Shown: positions 17,248 through 25,465, counted from the first letter of the stretch. The stretch is DNA of 64,000 bases from Candidatus Devosia phytovorans (GCA_029202405.1 CP119312.1:749001-813000); one strand, 5' to 3'. The notes: generated by a model not told the origin, from the sequence alone. A program made the numbers and translations.

Positions 17248-17637
17248 TCAGGCCGGATCGATCTTGCGCTTGCTGCCGTCCTCGTTGAGGGCGACATAGA
17301 CAAAGCGGCCTTCGGTGACCTTGACGCGATCGGCGAGGCGATTGCGGCGGGCCCAGGCTTCCATGCCCACGGTGATGGAGGTGTTGCCGACGCGCTCGAC
17401 GGTTGTGTAAATGCAGAGCACGTCGCCCACCTTGACCGGGGCGATGAAGGTCATGGCTTCAACGGCCACGGTGACGGTGCGGCCCTTGACGCGTTCGACG
17501 GCGGCAATGGAGCCGGCGATGTCCATCTGGCTCAGCACCCAGCCGCCGAAGATGTCGCCGGCCGGATTGGTATCGGCGGGCATGGCCAGGGTGCGAATGG
17601 TCAGGGCGCCATGGGGTTCGGTCGCGTCGGTATTCAT
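17248..17637 (-). CDS. yciA: Acyl-CoA thioesterase, YciA-like
   Basis: 129 residues, a single hot-dog (4HBT) domain. TLAMPADTNPAGDIFGGWVLSQMD (about 16-39) carries the conserved Asn/Asp-GG motif of YciA-type thioesterases, and VEAMTFIAPVKVGDV is the second conserved strand pair. Hydrolyses acyl-CoA to free acid and CoA in the cytoplasm. It lies 2 bp after the tdk stop, so the two are probably co-transcribed. Confidence 0.85.
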   Translation of the reverse strand: MNTDATEPHGALTIRTLAMPADTNPAGDIFGGWVLSQMDIAGSIAAVERVKGRTVTVAVEAMTFIAPVKVGDVLCIYTTVERVGNTSITVGMEAWARRNRLADRVKVTEGRFVYVALNEDGSKRKIDPA

Positions 17638-17639
17638 GA

Positions 17640-18233
17640 TCAGGGTCCTTTCACGGGCCAGCGCCCAAACGCTTCTTCCCAGTGCTTGCGGCAGAGCGAG
17701 ATATAGTCGGCTTTTTCCGGCTCGACAGTACTACCTTCGGTCTGTACCCGGCCATGCTGGTCACGGCGGACCACCATGGTGGCCTTGGCGCCGCATTCGC
17801 AGATGGTGCGGATTTCGCGCAGGGTATCGGCGATGCCCAGCAGTTCGGCAGAGCCGGTAAAGGGGCGGCCGAGGAAATCGGTGCGCAGGCCATAGCACAT
17901 GACCGGAATGTTGAGACGATCGGCGACATGGGCGAGCTGCCACACATGCTCGCGCGTCAGGCACTGGACTTCATCGAGAAAGACGCAGTCGACCTTGGCC
18001 TCCTCGGTGTGGTCACGAATGCGGATGAAGAGATCGTCCGCATCTTCGTAGAGCTCGGCCGGCTCGGAAATGCCCAGGCGCGAGCTGATGACGCCGGGCT
18101 GGCCACCGGCATAGGCGGCGCAGGTATAAAGGAGCGGGCGCATGCCGCGTTCGCGGTAATTGTGCGCGGCCTGCAGCAGCAAGGTGGACTTGCCGGCATT
18201 CATCGCCGCGTAGTGAAAATAGAGCTTGGCCAT
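17640..18233 (-). CDS. tdk: Thymidine kinase
   Basis: 197 residues, type II thymidine kinase phosphorylating thymidine with ATP. P-loop AAMNAGKST (about 9-17), DEVQCL lasso (about 85), and Cys-containing zinc elements CECGAKATMVVRRDQ (about 142) and CRKHW (about 182). The start is ATG 18233 (MAKLYFHYAAMNAGKS). The frame continues to 18440, but the extra N-terminus has no ribosome site and would read through a terminator hairpin. Its leader holds an intrinsic terminator 60-85 nt upstream of the start. Confidence 0.92.
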   Translation of the reverse strand: MAKLYFHYAAMNAGKSTLLLQAAHNYRERGMRPLLYTCAAYAGGQPGVISSRLGISEPAELYEDADDLFIRIRDHTEEAKVDCVFLDEVQCLTREHVWQLAHVADRLNIPVMCYGLRTDFLGRPFTGSAELLGIADTLREIRTICECGAKATMVVRRDQHGRVQTEGSTVEPEKADYISLCRKHWEEAFGRWPVKGP

Positions 18234-18292
18234 GGTCTGGTTGTGCCGTAGCCGATGGCGGTGCGCGAGCGGAAAGTCGGGTGGCTCCACAC

Positions 18293-18370
18293 AAAAAAAG
18301 ACCGCCCCGAGGGCGGTCAGAAGAGCCGAGCGTTTCGGCGGGAGAACCGGGGTTGGCGACCGGGTTCTCC
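18293..18370 (-). terminator. Tandem hairpins with intrinsic terminator in the tdk leader
   Basis: Minus strand, in order: hairpin GGAGAACCCGG / CCGGTTCTCC (18341-18370), then GACCGCCC-TCG-GGGCGGTC (18300-18318) followed by TTTTTTT (18293-18299). The terminator stands between any upstream promoter and tdk, and no protein gene ends there on the minus strand. It is either a leader attenuator for tdk or the end of a small RNA starting between about 18380 and 18540. Confidence 0.65.
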
Positions 18371-18481
18371 AAAGGGCCGGGCGCGACGTGGGGAACGTGG
18401 GGCGCGGCGGGGTCCGGTCAATGGGGACTGTCCGGAACAAAATCGACCCTAGTGGGGGCGGATGACAGTGGGGTGACGGTA

Positions 18482-18509
18482 TTGTTCAGCGCGCGTTCAG
18501 GCGCATTAT
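18482..18509 (+). promoter_or_regulatory. Promoter with TTCAG-N6-TTCAG direct repeat upstream of the DUF2147 gene
   Basis: Possible -35 TTGTTC (18482-18487) and -10 CATTAT (18504-18509), spacing 16. A direct repeat TTCAG at 18485-18489 and 18496-18500 (11-bp period) overlaps the -35, a layout typical of OmpR/PhoB-type activators. The same repeat occurs at 53091-53106. Confidence 0.45.
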
Positions 18510-18554
18510 CCCATTGTGGATAAACGAGTGGTGCTGACCTGGAGACGAGACGTG

Positions 18555-18944
18555 ATGCGCAAGATTGTAGGCCTATTGGCCACCCTCTCCCTGATGATCG
18601 GCAGCGCCGGCGCAGCTTCGGCATCGCCCAATGGCATCTGGGAGCTGGATAGCCGCGATACGCGGGTGCAGCTCGAACTCTGCGGTGACGGCACGCAGAT
18701 CTGCGGGCAATTGGTGTGGTTGTCGGATGCCGACTACAACCAGCGCTACCAGAAGTATCTCAACGCGCCGATCGCCACTGGCCTGCGCCAGACCTCGGGC
18801 AATGAGTGGAAGGGGAAGATCACCTTCATGGGGGTCAATCTCAATGGCGGCGTGATCCAGCACAGCGAGGACCACATGACGCTATCGGGCTGCGCGCTGC
18901 TCGTGGTCTGCAAGAGCTACGAGATGTATCGCGTCAGCAACTGA
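18555..18944 (+). CDS. DUF2147-family secreted protein
   Basis: 129 residues from the ATG at 18555. Signal peptide MRKIVGLLATLSLMIGSAGAASA, then the DUF2147 opening SPNGIWELDSRDTRVQLELCGDGTQICGQLVWL (about 24-56), and the C-terminal GCALLVVCKSYEMYR. Two Cys pairs suggest disulfides. A periplasmic lipocalin-like fold is usual in this family; the biochemical role is not known. Alternative upstream start at 18516 would mask the signal peptide. Confidence 0.82.
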   Translation: MRKIVGLLATLSLMIGSAGAASASPNGIWELDSRDTRVQLELCGDGTQICGQLVWLSDADYNQRYQKYLNAPIATGLRQTSGNEWKGKITFMGVNLNGGVIQHSEDHMTLSGCALLVVCKSYEMYRVSN

Positions 18945-18958
18945 CGCTTCTGGACGCT

Positions 18959-19912
18959 TTAGTTGGTCGTACGCGGTATATGGGCGCGGCGTCGCGCCCA
19001 TAGCGGGGGCAGGGCCTCGACGGCGAGGATTGCGACAAAGACCAGCGTCGCGCCGGCATAGCCGATGGGCGGCAGGCGATCGCCGAGCAGGAGTGCACCA
19101 CCCAGGGCGGCGAACAGGGTCTCGGCCGAGAGGATGACGGCGGCATTGGCCGGCGGCACATATTGCTGGCCGATGGCCTGGAAGGTAAAGGCCACGCCGG
19201 TGGAAAGCACGGCGGCATAGGCGATTTCCATCCAGCCGCCGGAAATGCCCTCAAGGGTCGGCGTTTCGAGAATGAAGGCGAGGCCCAGCGCCACGGCGCC
19301 GGCAAAGAGGAAGCTGAAGGCCGAGACGAAAACCGGCAGGCCGGTGGTGCTGGCAATGCGGCCGAGCAGGATCACATGCAGCGCCCAGAAGACGGCGCCC
19401 ACGGTGATGAGGCCGTCGCCGGTGTTGAAGCTGTCGAGCCCGCCGCCGTTGAGATAGTAGATGCCGATCAGGGCCAGCGGCACGCAGACATAGATGATCG
19501 GATGCGGACGACTGCGGAACAGGATGTAGCCGAGCAGAGGCACGAAGAAGACGTAGAGCCCGGTGAGGAAGCCGCCATTGGTGGCGGTGGTGGTGGCAAG
19601 GCCCGCCTGCTGCAGCCAGGAGCCCATGAAGAAGACCGAACTCATGACAAGGATCAGTGCCCAGTTGGCGCCAGTCAGTTGCAACGGACGGCGCTGACGC
19701 TCCCACAGGCCGAGCGGCAGGACGAGCAGGCCGCCGATGAGGTAGCGCACGCCGGCAAAGGTAAGCGGGCCCATGGAGTCCATGGCCGACTTCTGTGCTA
19801 CGAAGGCAAAGCCCCAGAGCATGGTGCAGATGAGGAGCATCAGGGCGGCGACGGGGCGGGACATGTTCTTGGGACTCTTTTTGGGTGCGGGCGCACCGAT
19901 AGGGCTTTGCAT
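18959..19912 (-). CDS. EamA/DMT-family transporter
   Basis: 317 residues with ten predicted membrane segments in two EamA repeats: MLLICTMLWGFAFVAQKSAMDSMGPLTFAGVRYLIGGLLVLPLGLW (about 25-70) and the second from about residue 165. An efflux or exchange role for metabolites is typical; substrate unknown. AAGGGA precedes the ATG at 19912; an in-frame ATG at 19864 (MSRPVAAL) would remove a 16-residue tail. A REP-like palindrome lies just upstream. Confidence 0.85.
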   Translation of the reverse strand: MQSPIGAPAPKKSPKNMSRPVAALMLLICTMLWGFAFVAQKSAMDSMGPLTFAGVRYLIGGLLVLPLGLWERQRRPLQLTGANWALILVMSSVFFMGSWLQQAGLATTTATNGGFLTGLYVFFVPLLGYILFRSRPHPIIYVCVPLALIGIYYLNGGGLDSFNTGDGLITVGAVFWALHVILLGRIASTTGLPVFVSAFSFLFAGAVALGLAFILETPTLEGISGGWMEIAYAAVLSTGVAFTFQAIGQQYVPPANAAVILSAETLFAALGGALLLGDRLPPIGYAGATLVFVAILAVEALPPLWARRRAHIPRTTN

Positions 19913-19935
19913 GTTCCCTTATGCGGTCACACCCA

Positions 19936-19972
19936 CGGTGTCACCCCGGCCTTGAGCCGGGATGACATCGAG
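19936..19972. repeat. REP-like palindrome, copy 2
   Basis: CGGTGTCACCCCGGCC-TTGAG-CCGGGATGACATCGAG. It matches the element at 3932-3968 in inverted orientation, with the asymmetric C/T positions swapped as expected for a flipped copy. Lies between the EamA gene and the cysteine desulfurase-like gene, both minus strand. Confidence 0.8.
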
Positions 19973-20004
19973 AGTGCGGGAGCGATTGTGCTTTGGCGAA
20001 GCTC

Positions 20005-21237
20005 CTAACGGAGTTCTCTATCCAGCGCTTCGATCAGCTGCTGGATTTCCCCAGGCGTTGTGTAGTGGACGAAGGAGAGGCGCAGCACGCCGTGGTCGGG
20101 GGCGATGCCGACGGCTTCGAGCAGGCGGTAGGCGTAGAAATGCCCGCCGCTGGCCATGATACCGTGGTTGGCAAGGCGGGCCGCGACAGCGGCGCCAGGT
20201 TCGCCGAGGCCAAGAGCGATTGTCGGGGCGCGGGTTTGCGGATCATCGGGGCCGATGATGCGGACGGAATTTTTCTGGCGCAGATAGTCGAGCAGGGGTT
20301 TTGCCAAAGCGATTTCCTGGGCGCGCATGGCGGCATGGGCGCGACGGAAAGGGTCGGCGCCCTGGATCTCCTCGCCGGCGAGGCTGGCGACGGTTTCGAG
20401 ATAGTCGACGACGCCAGCCGTGGCGGCGATCTGGGCGTGGTCGGGGCCGGCCGGGGTCAGGCGGTAGCGCGGCTTGCCCTCGTTGAAGTAATGGCCCTGG
20501 TTGGGCAGCGACAGCGCCAGTTCGGGGCGTACGGCCATGACGCCCTGATGGGGGCCGTAGACCTTGTATGCCGAGAAGAAATAGATGTCGGCGCCAAGCG
20601 CTGCCAGATCGGGCAGGCCGTGCGGAGCGTAACTGACGCCGTCGATGGCGGTGACGGCACCGACAGATCTGGCGCGGGCGGCGATCTCGGCGACAGGATT
20701 GATCTCGCCGGAGATATTGGAGCAATGCGGGGCGGCGATCAGCCTGACCTTGCTGTCGAGCAGATTGTCGAGATCGCCGAGGGACAGCCGGCCGGTGTGG
20801 GGATCGACCTTCCACTCGCGGATTTCGGCGCCCATCCTGGACAGCCGGCGCCAGGCGCCGCCATTGGCTTCGTGGTCCTGATTGGTGACCACCACCACAT
20901 CGCCAGGCTTGAGCCAGCCGGCGAAGGCATTGCCGAGCACATAGGTATTGGCGGAGGACGACGGGCCGAAATGGATCCAGTCGGCGGTGACGTTGAGCGC
21001 CGCGGCCATGCGCTCGAAGCTCTGATCCATGGCAAGGCCGGCATCGCGCGAGGCGGGATAGACGCCATAGGGCTGGACCTTGGTGGCGCGGAAGAAATGG
21101 TCGAGCCGGTCGAGCACATGACGCGATGTGTAGGAACCGCCGGCATTTTCGAAGAAAGCCTGACCCTTGAGCGAAGGTTCGGCGAAAGCGGGGAAGTGTT
21201 CGCGCAGGCGCGCGGGGTCGAGAGGCAGGGCGGTCAT
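20005..21237 (-). CDS. Cysteine desulfurase-like PLP enzyme (TIGR01976 type)
   Basis: 410 residues, aminotransferase class V fold. The PLP lysine is in FFSAYKVYGPHQG (about 225); the His/Asp partners are in APHCSNISGEINPV (about 182) and AIDGVSYAPHGLPD (about 205). Family members resemble CsdA/SufS, but the active-site Cys loop is not obvious, so desulfurase activity is unproven. Start MTALPLDP at 21237. Preceded upstream by the terminator of the next gene, so it has its own promoter. Confidence 0.8.
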   Translation of the reverse strand: MTALPLDPARLREHFPAFAEPSLKGQAFFENAGGSYTSRHVLDRLDHFFRATKVQPYGVYPASRDAGLAMDQSFERMAAALNVTADWIHFGPSSSANTYVLGNAFAGWLKPGDVVVVTNQDHEANGGAWRRLSRMGAEIREWKVDPHTGRLSLGDLDNLLDSKVRLIAAPHCSNISGEINPVAEIAARARSVGAVTAIDGVSYAPHGLPDLAALGADIYFFSAYKVYGPHQGVMAVRPELALSLPNQGHYFNEGKPRYRLTPAGPDHAQIAATAGVVDYLETVASLAGEEIQGADPFRRAHAAMRAQEIALAKPLLDYLRQKNSVRIIGPDDPQTRAPTIALGLGEPGAAVAARLANHGIMASGGHFYAYRLLEAVGIAPDHGVLRLSFVHYTTPGEIQQLIEALDRELR

Positions 21238-21280
21238 GGTCGATCCAAATCTGTGCCCGAGATTGGTAGGGGATCGGACC

Positions 21281-21312
21281 AAAAAAGCAAACCCCGGCCA
21301 TCATGGCCGGGG
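21281..21312 (-). terminator. Rho-independent terminator of the LTXXQ protein gene
   Basis: Stem CCCCGGCCA/TGGCCGGGG with a 3-nt loop, followed on the minus strand by TTTGCTTTTTT. Confidence 0.85.
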
Positions 21313-21395
21313 CTGCTGCGACAGTCACTGGGGCGGAGACTGCCGCGCGTTTTGCTTCGACAAGGAGGTCAGGGTCGAAGCAAACTGGTGATCGA

Positions 21396-22046
21396 TCAGC
21401 CGTTGGCCGGCGGTGCCTCCGGGGCATCGGCCGGAGCCGGGGTGCCTTCCGGGGCAGCTGGCGCTTCCGGGCCACCGGGGTGGCGCGGACCATGCTTGCC
21501 GAAGCCGGGGAAGCCGCCTTCGGGGCGCTGCGGCATCAGGCCAGCGGTCTGCTCTTCGGTCAGGCTGTCGAAGAAGGCCTTGGCCGCAGGCTGCACCGAC
21601 TGCAGGGCCTCGAGACGGGCGGTCTGGAGGGCGATGGCATTGTCGAGGCGATCAGCCAGATTGAGCGCGGCCGGGGCCTCGCCTTCGGCGGGCGGGGTGG
21701 GGCGCAGGCCTTCGGTTGCCGTGGCGAAGTCGGCTGCGGCGGCGATGGCTGCGGTCTTGAAGGCGTCGAACAGGGGCTGCTGCTCGCTGGTCAGGTCGAC
21801 CCGGTGGCTGAGGCGAACCAGAGCAATTTCGATGGCTTCGGCGCCACGTTCGACGCTGAAGAAGCCGCCTTCGCCGCGTGGGCCGCCAGGCGCGCCGGGA
21901 CCCTGGTTGTGATGGCGGAAGTTGTTTTCCTGCTGGGAGTGCGGAGCCTTGGGCGCAGCCTCCTGCGCGAAGACGGGAACGAGGGCCGTTGTGCCCAGGG
22001 TTGCCGTGAGAAGTGCCACGATGGCGGTTTTGGAGATCGTCTTCAT
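21396..22046 (-). CDS. Spy/CpxP-like LTXXQ periplasmic protein
   Basis: 216 residues from ATG 22046 (AAAGGAAA upstream). Signal peptide MKTISKTAIVALLTATLGTTALVPVFA, then a helical domain with LTSEQQPLFDAFKTA (about 95) and LTEEQTAGLMP (about 165), the paired LTXXQ motifs of Spy/CpxP chaperone-like proteins. His-rich stretch FRHHNQ near the N-terminus and a Pro/Ala/Gly-rich C-terminal tail (APAAPEGTPAPADAPEAPPANG) are unusual and possibly unstructured. Likely periplasmic stress or metal-related. Confidence 0.78.
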   Translation of the reverse strand: MKTISKTAIVALLTATLGTTALVPVFAQEAAPKAPHSQQENNFRHHNQGPGAPGGPRGEGGFFSVERGAEAIEIALVRLSHRVDLTSEQQPLFDAFKTAAIAAAADFATATEGLRPTPPAEGEAPAALNLADRLDNAIALQTARLEALQSVQPAAKAFFDSLTEEQTAGLMPQRPEGGFPGFGKHGPRHPGGPEAPAAPEGTPAPADAPEAPPANG

Positions 22047-22170
22047 GGGTGGTTTTCCTTTGCATGGGAGCCGGATCAATCGGCGAAAACGACACTAGCT
22101 GCGTCGACCTGTTCCCGACCTTGCGAGAGCATGAAGAGTTGGTCAGGTTGGTAATGAAGGGGGAATTGCC

Positions 22171-22557
22171 ATGATCGAGATCGTCAGCGATCCGTTTCCG
22201 AGCGATACGGCGCTCAGCGTGCTGTGGCTATCGGCCTGGGGCGAGCTGGGGCCGGACAGCTTTGCCGAGATCCTGGCGCGGAGCCTCGCCCATGTCGGCG
22301 CCTTCGAGGGGGAGCGGCTGGTGGGTTTCGTCAATGTGGCCTGGGATGGTGGCGTGCATGCCTTTGTGCTCGATACCTGCGTGCATGCCGATTTCCAGCG
22401 GCAGGGCATAGCCACGCGCCTGCTGTCCAGGGCGACGGAGCTGGCGCGCGACCGTGGGGCGCATTGGCTGCATGTGGATTTCGAGCTGCAGCTGACGACG
22501 CTCTATCGGGCGGCGGGGTTCGGGCCGACGGCGGCGGGGCTGAAGCGGCTGCGCTAG
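22171..22557 (+). CDS. GNAT-family N-acetyltransferase
   Basis: 128 residues. The acetyl-CoA loop is DTCVHADFQRQGIATRLLSRATELA (about 69-93), with the QRQGIA pyrophosphate-binding turn. The C-terminal LTTLYRAAGFGPT is motif B. The acceptor substrate is not predictable. It converges on the CBS gene with only three bases between stops. Confidence 0.85.
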   Translation: MIEIVSDPFPSDTALSVLWLSAWGELGPDSFAEILARSLAHVGAFEGERLVGFVNVAWDGGVHAFVLDTCVHADFQRQGIATRLLSRATELARDRGAHWLHVDFELQLTTLYRAAGFGPTAAGLKRLR

Positions 22558-22560
22558 GCG

Positions 22561-22989
22561 TCAGCCGGCGATATATTCCTTGAGCGCGTCGGCCTCGTGC
22601 TCGACCTCCTCGATCTTGCGCTTGACCACGTCGCCGATGGAGATGATGCCGATGAGACGGCCGTCGTCTACGACGGGCATGTGGCGGATGCGCAGGCGGG
22701 TCATCTTTTCCATGACATCGGCTACGGGGGTCTGACGGGCGCAGGTGATGACGCGCTGGGTCATCACGTCACCGACGCGCAGGGCCATGGTGCCGACGAT
22801 ATCCTTGCCGAGGCGGCGGATGATGTCGCGTTCGGACAGAATGCCGGTGATGATGCCATTGTTGTCGGTGACGACGAGGGCGCCGATATTGTGGGCGTTG
22901 AGCGCGGCCACGGCGTCGGCCAGCGTGGCATTGGCGGCCAGTGTATGCACCGTGCCGCCCTTGGTCTGCAGGATGGTATCGACAAGCAT
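22561..22989 (-). CDS. CBS-domain pair protein
   Basis: 142 residues, two CBS domains in tandem (about 15-60 and 80-130). SERDIIRRLGKD and MTRLRIRHMPVVDDGRLIGIISIGDVVK are the diagnostic segments. Starts at 22989 after AGGAGGAC. Stand-alone CBS pairs bind adenine nucleotides and modulate other proteins; the partner is unknown. The acidic C-terminal helix is EEVEHEADALKEYIAG. Confidence 0.88.
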   Translation of the reverse strand: MLVDTILQTKGGTVHTLAANATLADAVAALNAHNIGALVVTDNNGIITGILSERDIIRRLGKDIVGTMALRVGDVMTQRVITCARQTPVADVMEKMTRLRIRHMPVVDDGRLIGIISIGDVVKRKIEEVEHEADALKEYIAG

Positions 22990-23040
22990 GTTGAAGTCCT
23001 CCTGCAAGCGAGTGTGGACCCAAGTCACGCACACAGCAAT

Positions 23041-23067
23041 AAAAAAGGGCCGACGCGCGGTCGGCCC
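23041..23067 (-). terminator. Rho-independent terminator of the small membrane-protein gene
   Basis: Stem GGGCCGAC/GTCGGCCC with loop CGCGC, followed on the minus strand by TTTTTTATT. Confidence 0.88.
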
Positions 23068-23093
23068 AGAGGGTCAGTCAGGAGAAATGGAGG

Positions 23094-23396
23094 TCAGGTC
23101 TTGCGCTTGCCGGTCACGGCCCAATGGGTGTGGGCGCGGCGACGGGCTGGCGCCTCGACCGGCAGGTTGCCGCGCAGGGCAAAGCGGGTCACTTCAAACA
23201 GCACGGCGACAACGAGGATGGTCAGCGGCACCATGAAGACGGCGATCTGTGCGTCGGGCTGGCTGGCCAGATTGGCTGCAGTGGCCGGCGTCACGGTGAC
23301 CGCCAGGGCAGAGGCTGCGCCGATGCTCACGAGGGCCGTGGAGGCGATGGCGAAGCGCTTGAAACTTTTCCGCTTTGGGGACGTAGATTTGTGCAT
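23094..23396 (-). CDS. Small exported/membrane protein, unknown
   Basis: 100 residues from the ATG at 23396. N-terminal KRKSFKRFAIASTALVSIGAASALAVTVTPATA is signal-like, then one clear membrane segment (IAVFMVPLTILVVAVLFEVTRFALRG) and a basic tail APARRRAHTHWAVTGKRKT. I do not recognise the family. It has its own terminator just downstream, which supports a real gene. The long frame continuing to 23747 is antisense to the DUF4864 gene and rejected. Confidence 0.55.
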   Translation of the reverse strand: MHKSTSPKRKSFKRFAIASTALVSIGAASALAVTVTPATAANLASQPDAQIAVFMVPLTILVVAVLFEVTRFALRGNLPVEAPARRRAHTHWAVTGKRKT

Positions 23397-23544
23397 GGGA
23401 TCAACGTCGAACCTTGTCGTTGCGATCGGCGTTATTAGCCATGCGAATGCGGTTCGAGTTTGTGTCGATTTTGGTTTGTCACGTACCATTTGAAGGCAAG
23501 AATGTGGCCGCGTGATCGCGCGGGCCACCGGCAGGAGGCCAGCC

Positions 23545-23961
23545 ATGCGCATGATCCTTGCAGTCATACTGATGGTGTTGGGCCTCTGTGCGCCGGCCCT
23601 GGCGCAGGAGGAAATGCCCTGGCAGGCGAGCGTCAGCGGGCAGATCGAGGCGTTTCGCAGTGGTGACGGGGAGACGGCGCTCAGCTTTGCCGGGCAGGCG
23701 TTTCGCAGCCAGTTCGACGGACAGCCCGAGGCTTTCATCGTCGCCATCGGGGCGATTGGCTATACGCCGATCGTCGAGTCGCGGTCGCATGGTTTTGGCT
23801 CGTTCAACCGGATCAGCGATACCATGGTGATGCAGGTCGTCAAATTTGTCGGGCGGGACCAGTCGCTATACGAAGCGATCTATCAACTGGCTGATGAGCC
23901 GGGCGAGGGCTGGCGGGTGCAGGGCGTGGTGCTGCGCAAGGAAGCCGGCATCGGCATTTAG
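23545..23961 (+). CDS. DUF4864-family secreted protein
   Basis: 138 residues from ATG 23545 with an ideal GCAGGAGG site. Signal peptide MRMILAVILMVLGLCAPALA, cut before QEEMPWQ. The body IEAFRSGDGETALSFAGQAFRSQF (about 35-58) and GFGSFNRISDTMVMQVVKFVGRDQSLYEAIYQL match the NTF2-like DUF4864 family common in rhizobia. Function unknown. Confidence 0.82.
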   Translation: MRMILAVILMVLGLCAPALAQEEMPWQASVSGQIEAFRSGDGETALSFAGQAFRSQFDGQPEAFIVAIGAIGYTPIVESRSHGFGSFNRISDTMVMQVVKFVGRDQSLYEAIYQLADEPGEGWRVQGVVLRKEAGIGI

Positions 23962-23985
23962 GGCCGACGCCAGCGGGTGAGGGGA

Positions 23986-24180
23986 TCATTCATAGGCATG
24001 TGCGCCAAAGTCGCGGGTCCGGTTCTGCGGGCGGCGCGAGAGCAGCGTCACGACCGCTTTGGTCAGCGGCATGAGCAGGCCGCCGGACAGGTTTTGCCTG
24101 GGTTCGGGAAGACTGGAGGCTTCGGGTTCGTTCCAGGCCTGATCATAGGCTTGCTTGAAGAGATAGCTGGCGGGGATCAT
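23986..24180 (-). CDS. Small protein under LacI operators, unknown
   Basis: 64 residues starting MIPASYLFKQAYDQAW at 24180, after an excellent AAGGAGAACGAA. The upstream in-frame ATG at 24219 overlaps an operator palindrome and is unlikely. Tail contains RRPQNRTRDFGAHAYE. No domain recognised. Its position opposite lacI, with three operator copies in the shared spacer, suggests it is a regulated target of that LacI protein. Confidence 0.6.
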   Translation of the reverse strand: MIPASYLFKQAYDQAWNEPEASSLPEPRQNLSGGLLMPLTKAVVTLLSRRPQNRTRDFGAHAYE

Positions 24181-24205
24181 TTCGTTCTCCTTTGCATTCA
24201 TTGTG

Positions 24206-24219
24206 TTGAATCGATTCAA
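24206..24219. promoter_or_regulatory. LacI-family operator 1
   Basis: Perfect 14-bp palindrome TTGAATCGATTCAA with the central CG of LacI/GalR-family sites. Closest to the small gene at 23986-24180. Confidence 0.75.
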
Positions 24220-24239
24220 TCTGATGCTCCAGATGTGGC

Positions 24240-24253
24240 TTGAACCGGTTCAA
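24240..24253. promoter_or_regulatory. LacI-family operator 2
   Basis: Perfect 14-bp palindrome TTGAACCGGTTCAA, centre 34 bp from operator 1. Confidence 0.78.
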
Positions 24254-24288
24254 ATCTGACTCTTGCGCAGACGGAAGTCAAGCAGAAT

Positions 24289-24302
24289 TTGAACCGATAC
24301 AA
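24289..24302. promoter_or_regulatory. LacI-family operator 3
   Basis: Imperfect palindrome TTGAACCGATACAA, 45 bp before the lacI-type start codon, consistent with autoregulation. Confidence 0.72.
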
Positions 24303-24346
24303 AAACCGTGCTAGAGCATGGATATGCAAACAGAAATCGGCCGGCA

Positions 24347-25408
24347 ATGAGCAAGACTGTCTCGATCAAGCTCAAGGATGTGGCGCAGGCGGCGGGGGTT
24401 TCGCAGGGCACGGCGTCCAATGTGTTCAGCAAGCCGGACGTGGTGCGTGACGAGGTGCGCGAGCATGTGCTGGCGGTGGCCAAGAAGCTTGGCTATGCCG
24501 GGCCCAGCGTGACCGGGCGGCTGTTGCGGCAGGGCAGGGTCAATGCCGTGGGTGTCGCCGCGATCGAGCCGCTGAGCTATTTCTTCGAAGACCTGTGGGC
24601 CCGCCAGCTGATGGCGGAGATTTCCGATATCTGCGATGCGCGCGGGGCCGGGGTAGCGCTGGTGTCGGCGCGCAGCGACGAGCGGTTGGACTGGAATATC
24701 CAGTCGGCGCTGGTCGACGGTTTCATCCTGCTTTGCGTGGAAGGTGGCGAGCGCCTGGTCGAGATCACGCGGCAGCGGCAATTGCCCTATGTGGCGCTGG
24801 CCATCGGTGCCGACGACCAGTCGGTCCCGGCCATTGGCGTCAACAATTTCGTTGGGGCGAAAGTGGCGGCGGAGCATCTGCTGGGGCTCGGGCACAGGCG
24901 GTTCGGCATTCTGTCGACCATGCTGCGGGATGGGCAGTCGGGCCTGGCCGATCAGGCGCTGGTGCGGGCGGCGTGGTATTCCACCTCGCGTGACCGTGCG
25001 CTGGGCTATTGGGCAGCGCTGGAGGCCGCGAGCATTGCCATAGACAGCGTGCCGCTGTTCGGCACGCTGGAGAACGAGGCCACCACCCACGCGGCCATGG
25101 CGGAAATGTTTGCTGGCAAGACGGTGCCGACGGCGGTACTGGCCATGTCGGACAAGATCGCCATGTGGGCGGTGGACTGGCTGTTCCGTTCGGGCCGCAA
25201 CGTGCCCGGCGATGTTTCAGTGGTCGGTTTTGACGGCGTGCCGGAGGCGGCGGTGGCGACGCCAAAGCTCACGACCATGGCGCAGCCGATGACCGAGATT
25301 GCGCGGCTGGCAGTGGAAGCGGCGCTCGACGGCACGCAGGTGAGCGGTCGCCGCGTGCTCGATACGCAGCTGATCGTCCGCGAAAGCACAGCTGCGCCCA
25401 AGACATAG
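24347..25408 (+). CDS. LacI-family transcriptional regulator
   Basis: 353 residues. HTH and hinge: IKLKDVAQAAGVSQGTASNVFSKPDVV (about 7-33) and VTGRLLRQGRVNAVGV (about 57-72); then a periplasmic-binding-like sugar-sensing domain with VDGFILLCVEGG and SVVGFDGVPEAAVATPKLTTMAQP (about 295-318). Start chosen at ATG 24347; the GTG at 24308 is in frame but sits at the operators. Three TTGAACC-type operators lie in the 166 bp before it. Ligand unknown, probably a sugar. Confidence 0.9.
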   Translation: MSKTVSIKLKDVAQAAGVSQGTASNVFSKPDVVRDEVREHVLAVAKKLGYAGPSVTGRLLRQGRVNAVGVAAIEPLSYFFEDLWARQLMAEISDICDARGAGVALVSARSDERLDWNIQSALVDGFILLCVEGGERLVEITRQRQLPYVALAIGADDQSVPAIGVNNFVGAKVAAEHLLGLGHRRFGILSTMLRDGQSGLADQALVRAAWYSTSRDRALGYWAALEAASIAIDSVPLFGTLENEATTHAAMAEMFAGKTVPTAVLAMSDKIAMWAVDWLFRSGRNVPGDVSVVGFDGVPEAAVATPKLTTMAQPMTEIARLAVEAALDGTQVSGRRVLDTQLIVRESTAAPKT

Positions 25409-25465
25409 CTTGCCAAGGCGCGGGAAATCCATATCAGTCAGCCTTGGAATTTGCGGGAGGTTGTT

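Noticed and set aside
19993..21912. 639-residue plus-strand ORF
   Set aside because: It covers the opposite strand of two well-supported minus-strand genes and the terminator between them, with shadow-type composition.
23397..23747. N-terminal extension of the small membrane protein on the minus strand
   Set aside because: It is antisense to the DUF4864 gene, which has a signal peptide and an ideal ribosome site.
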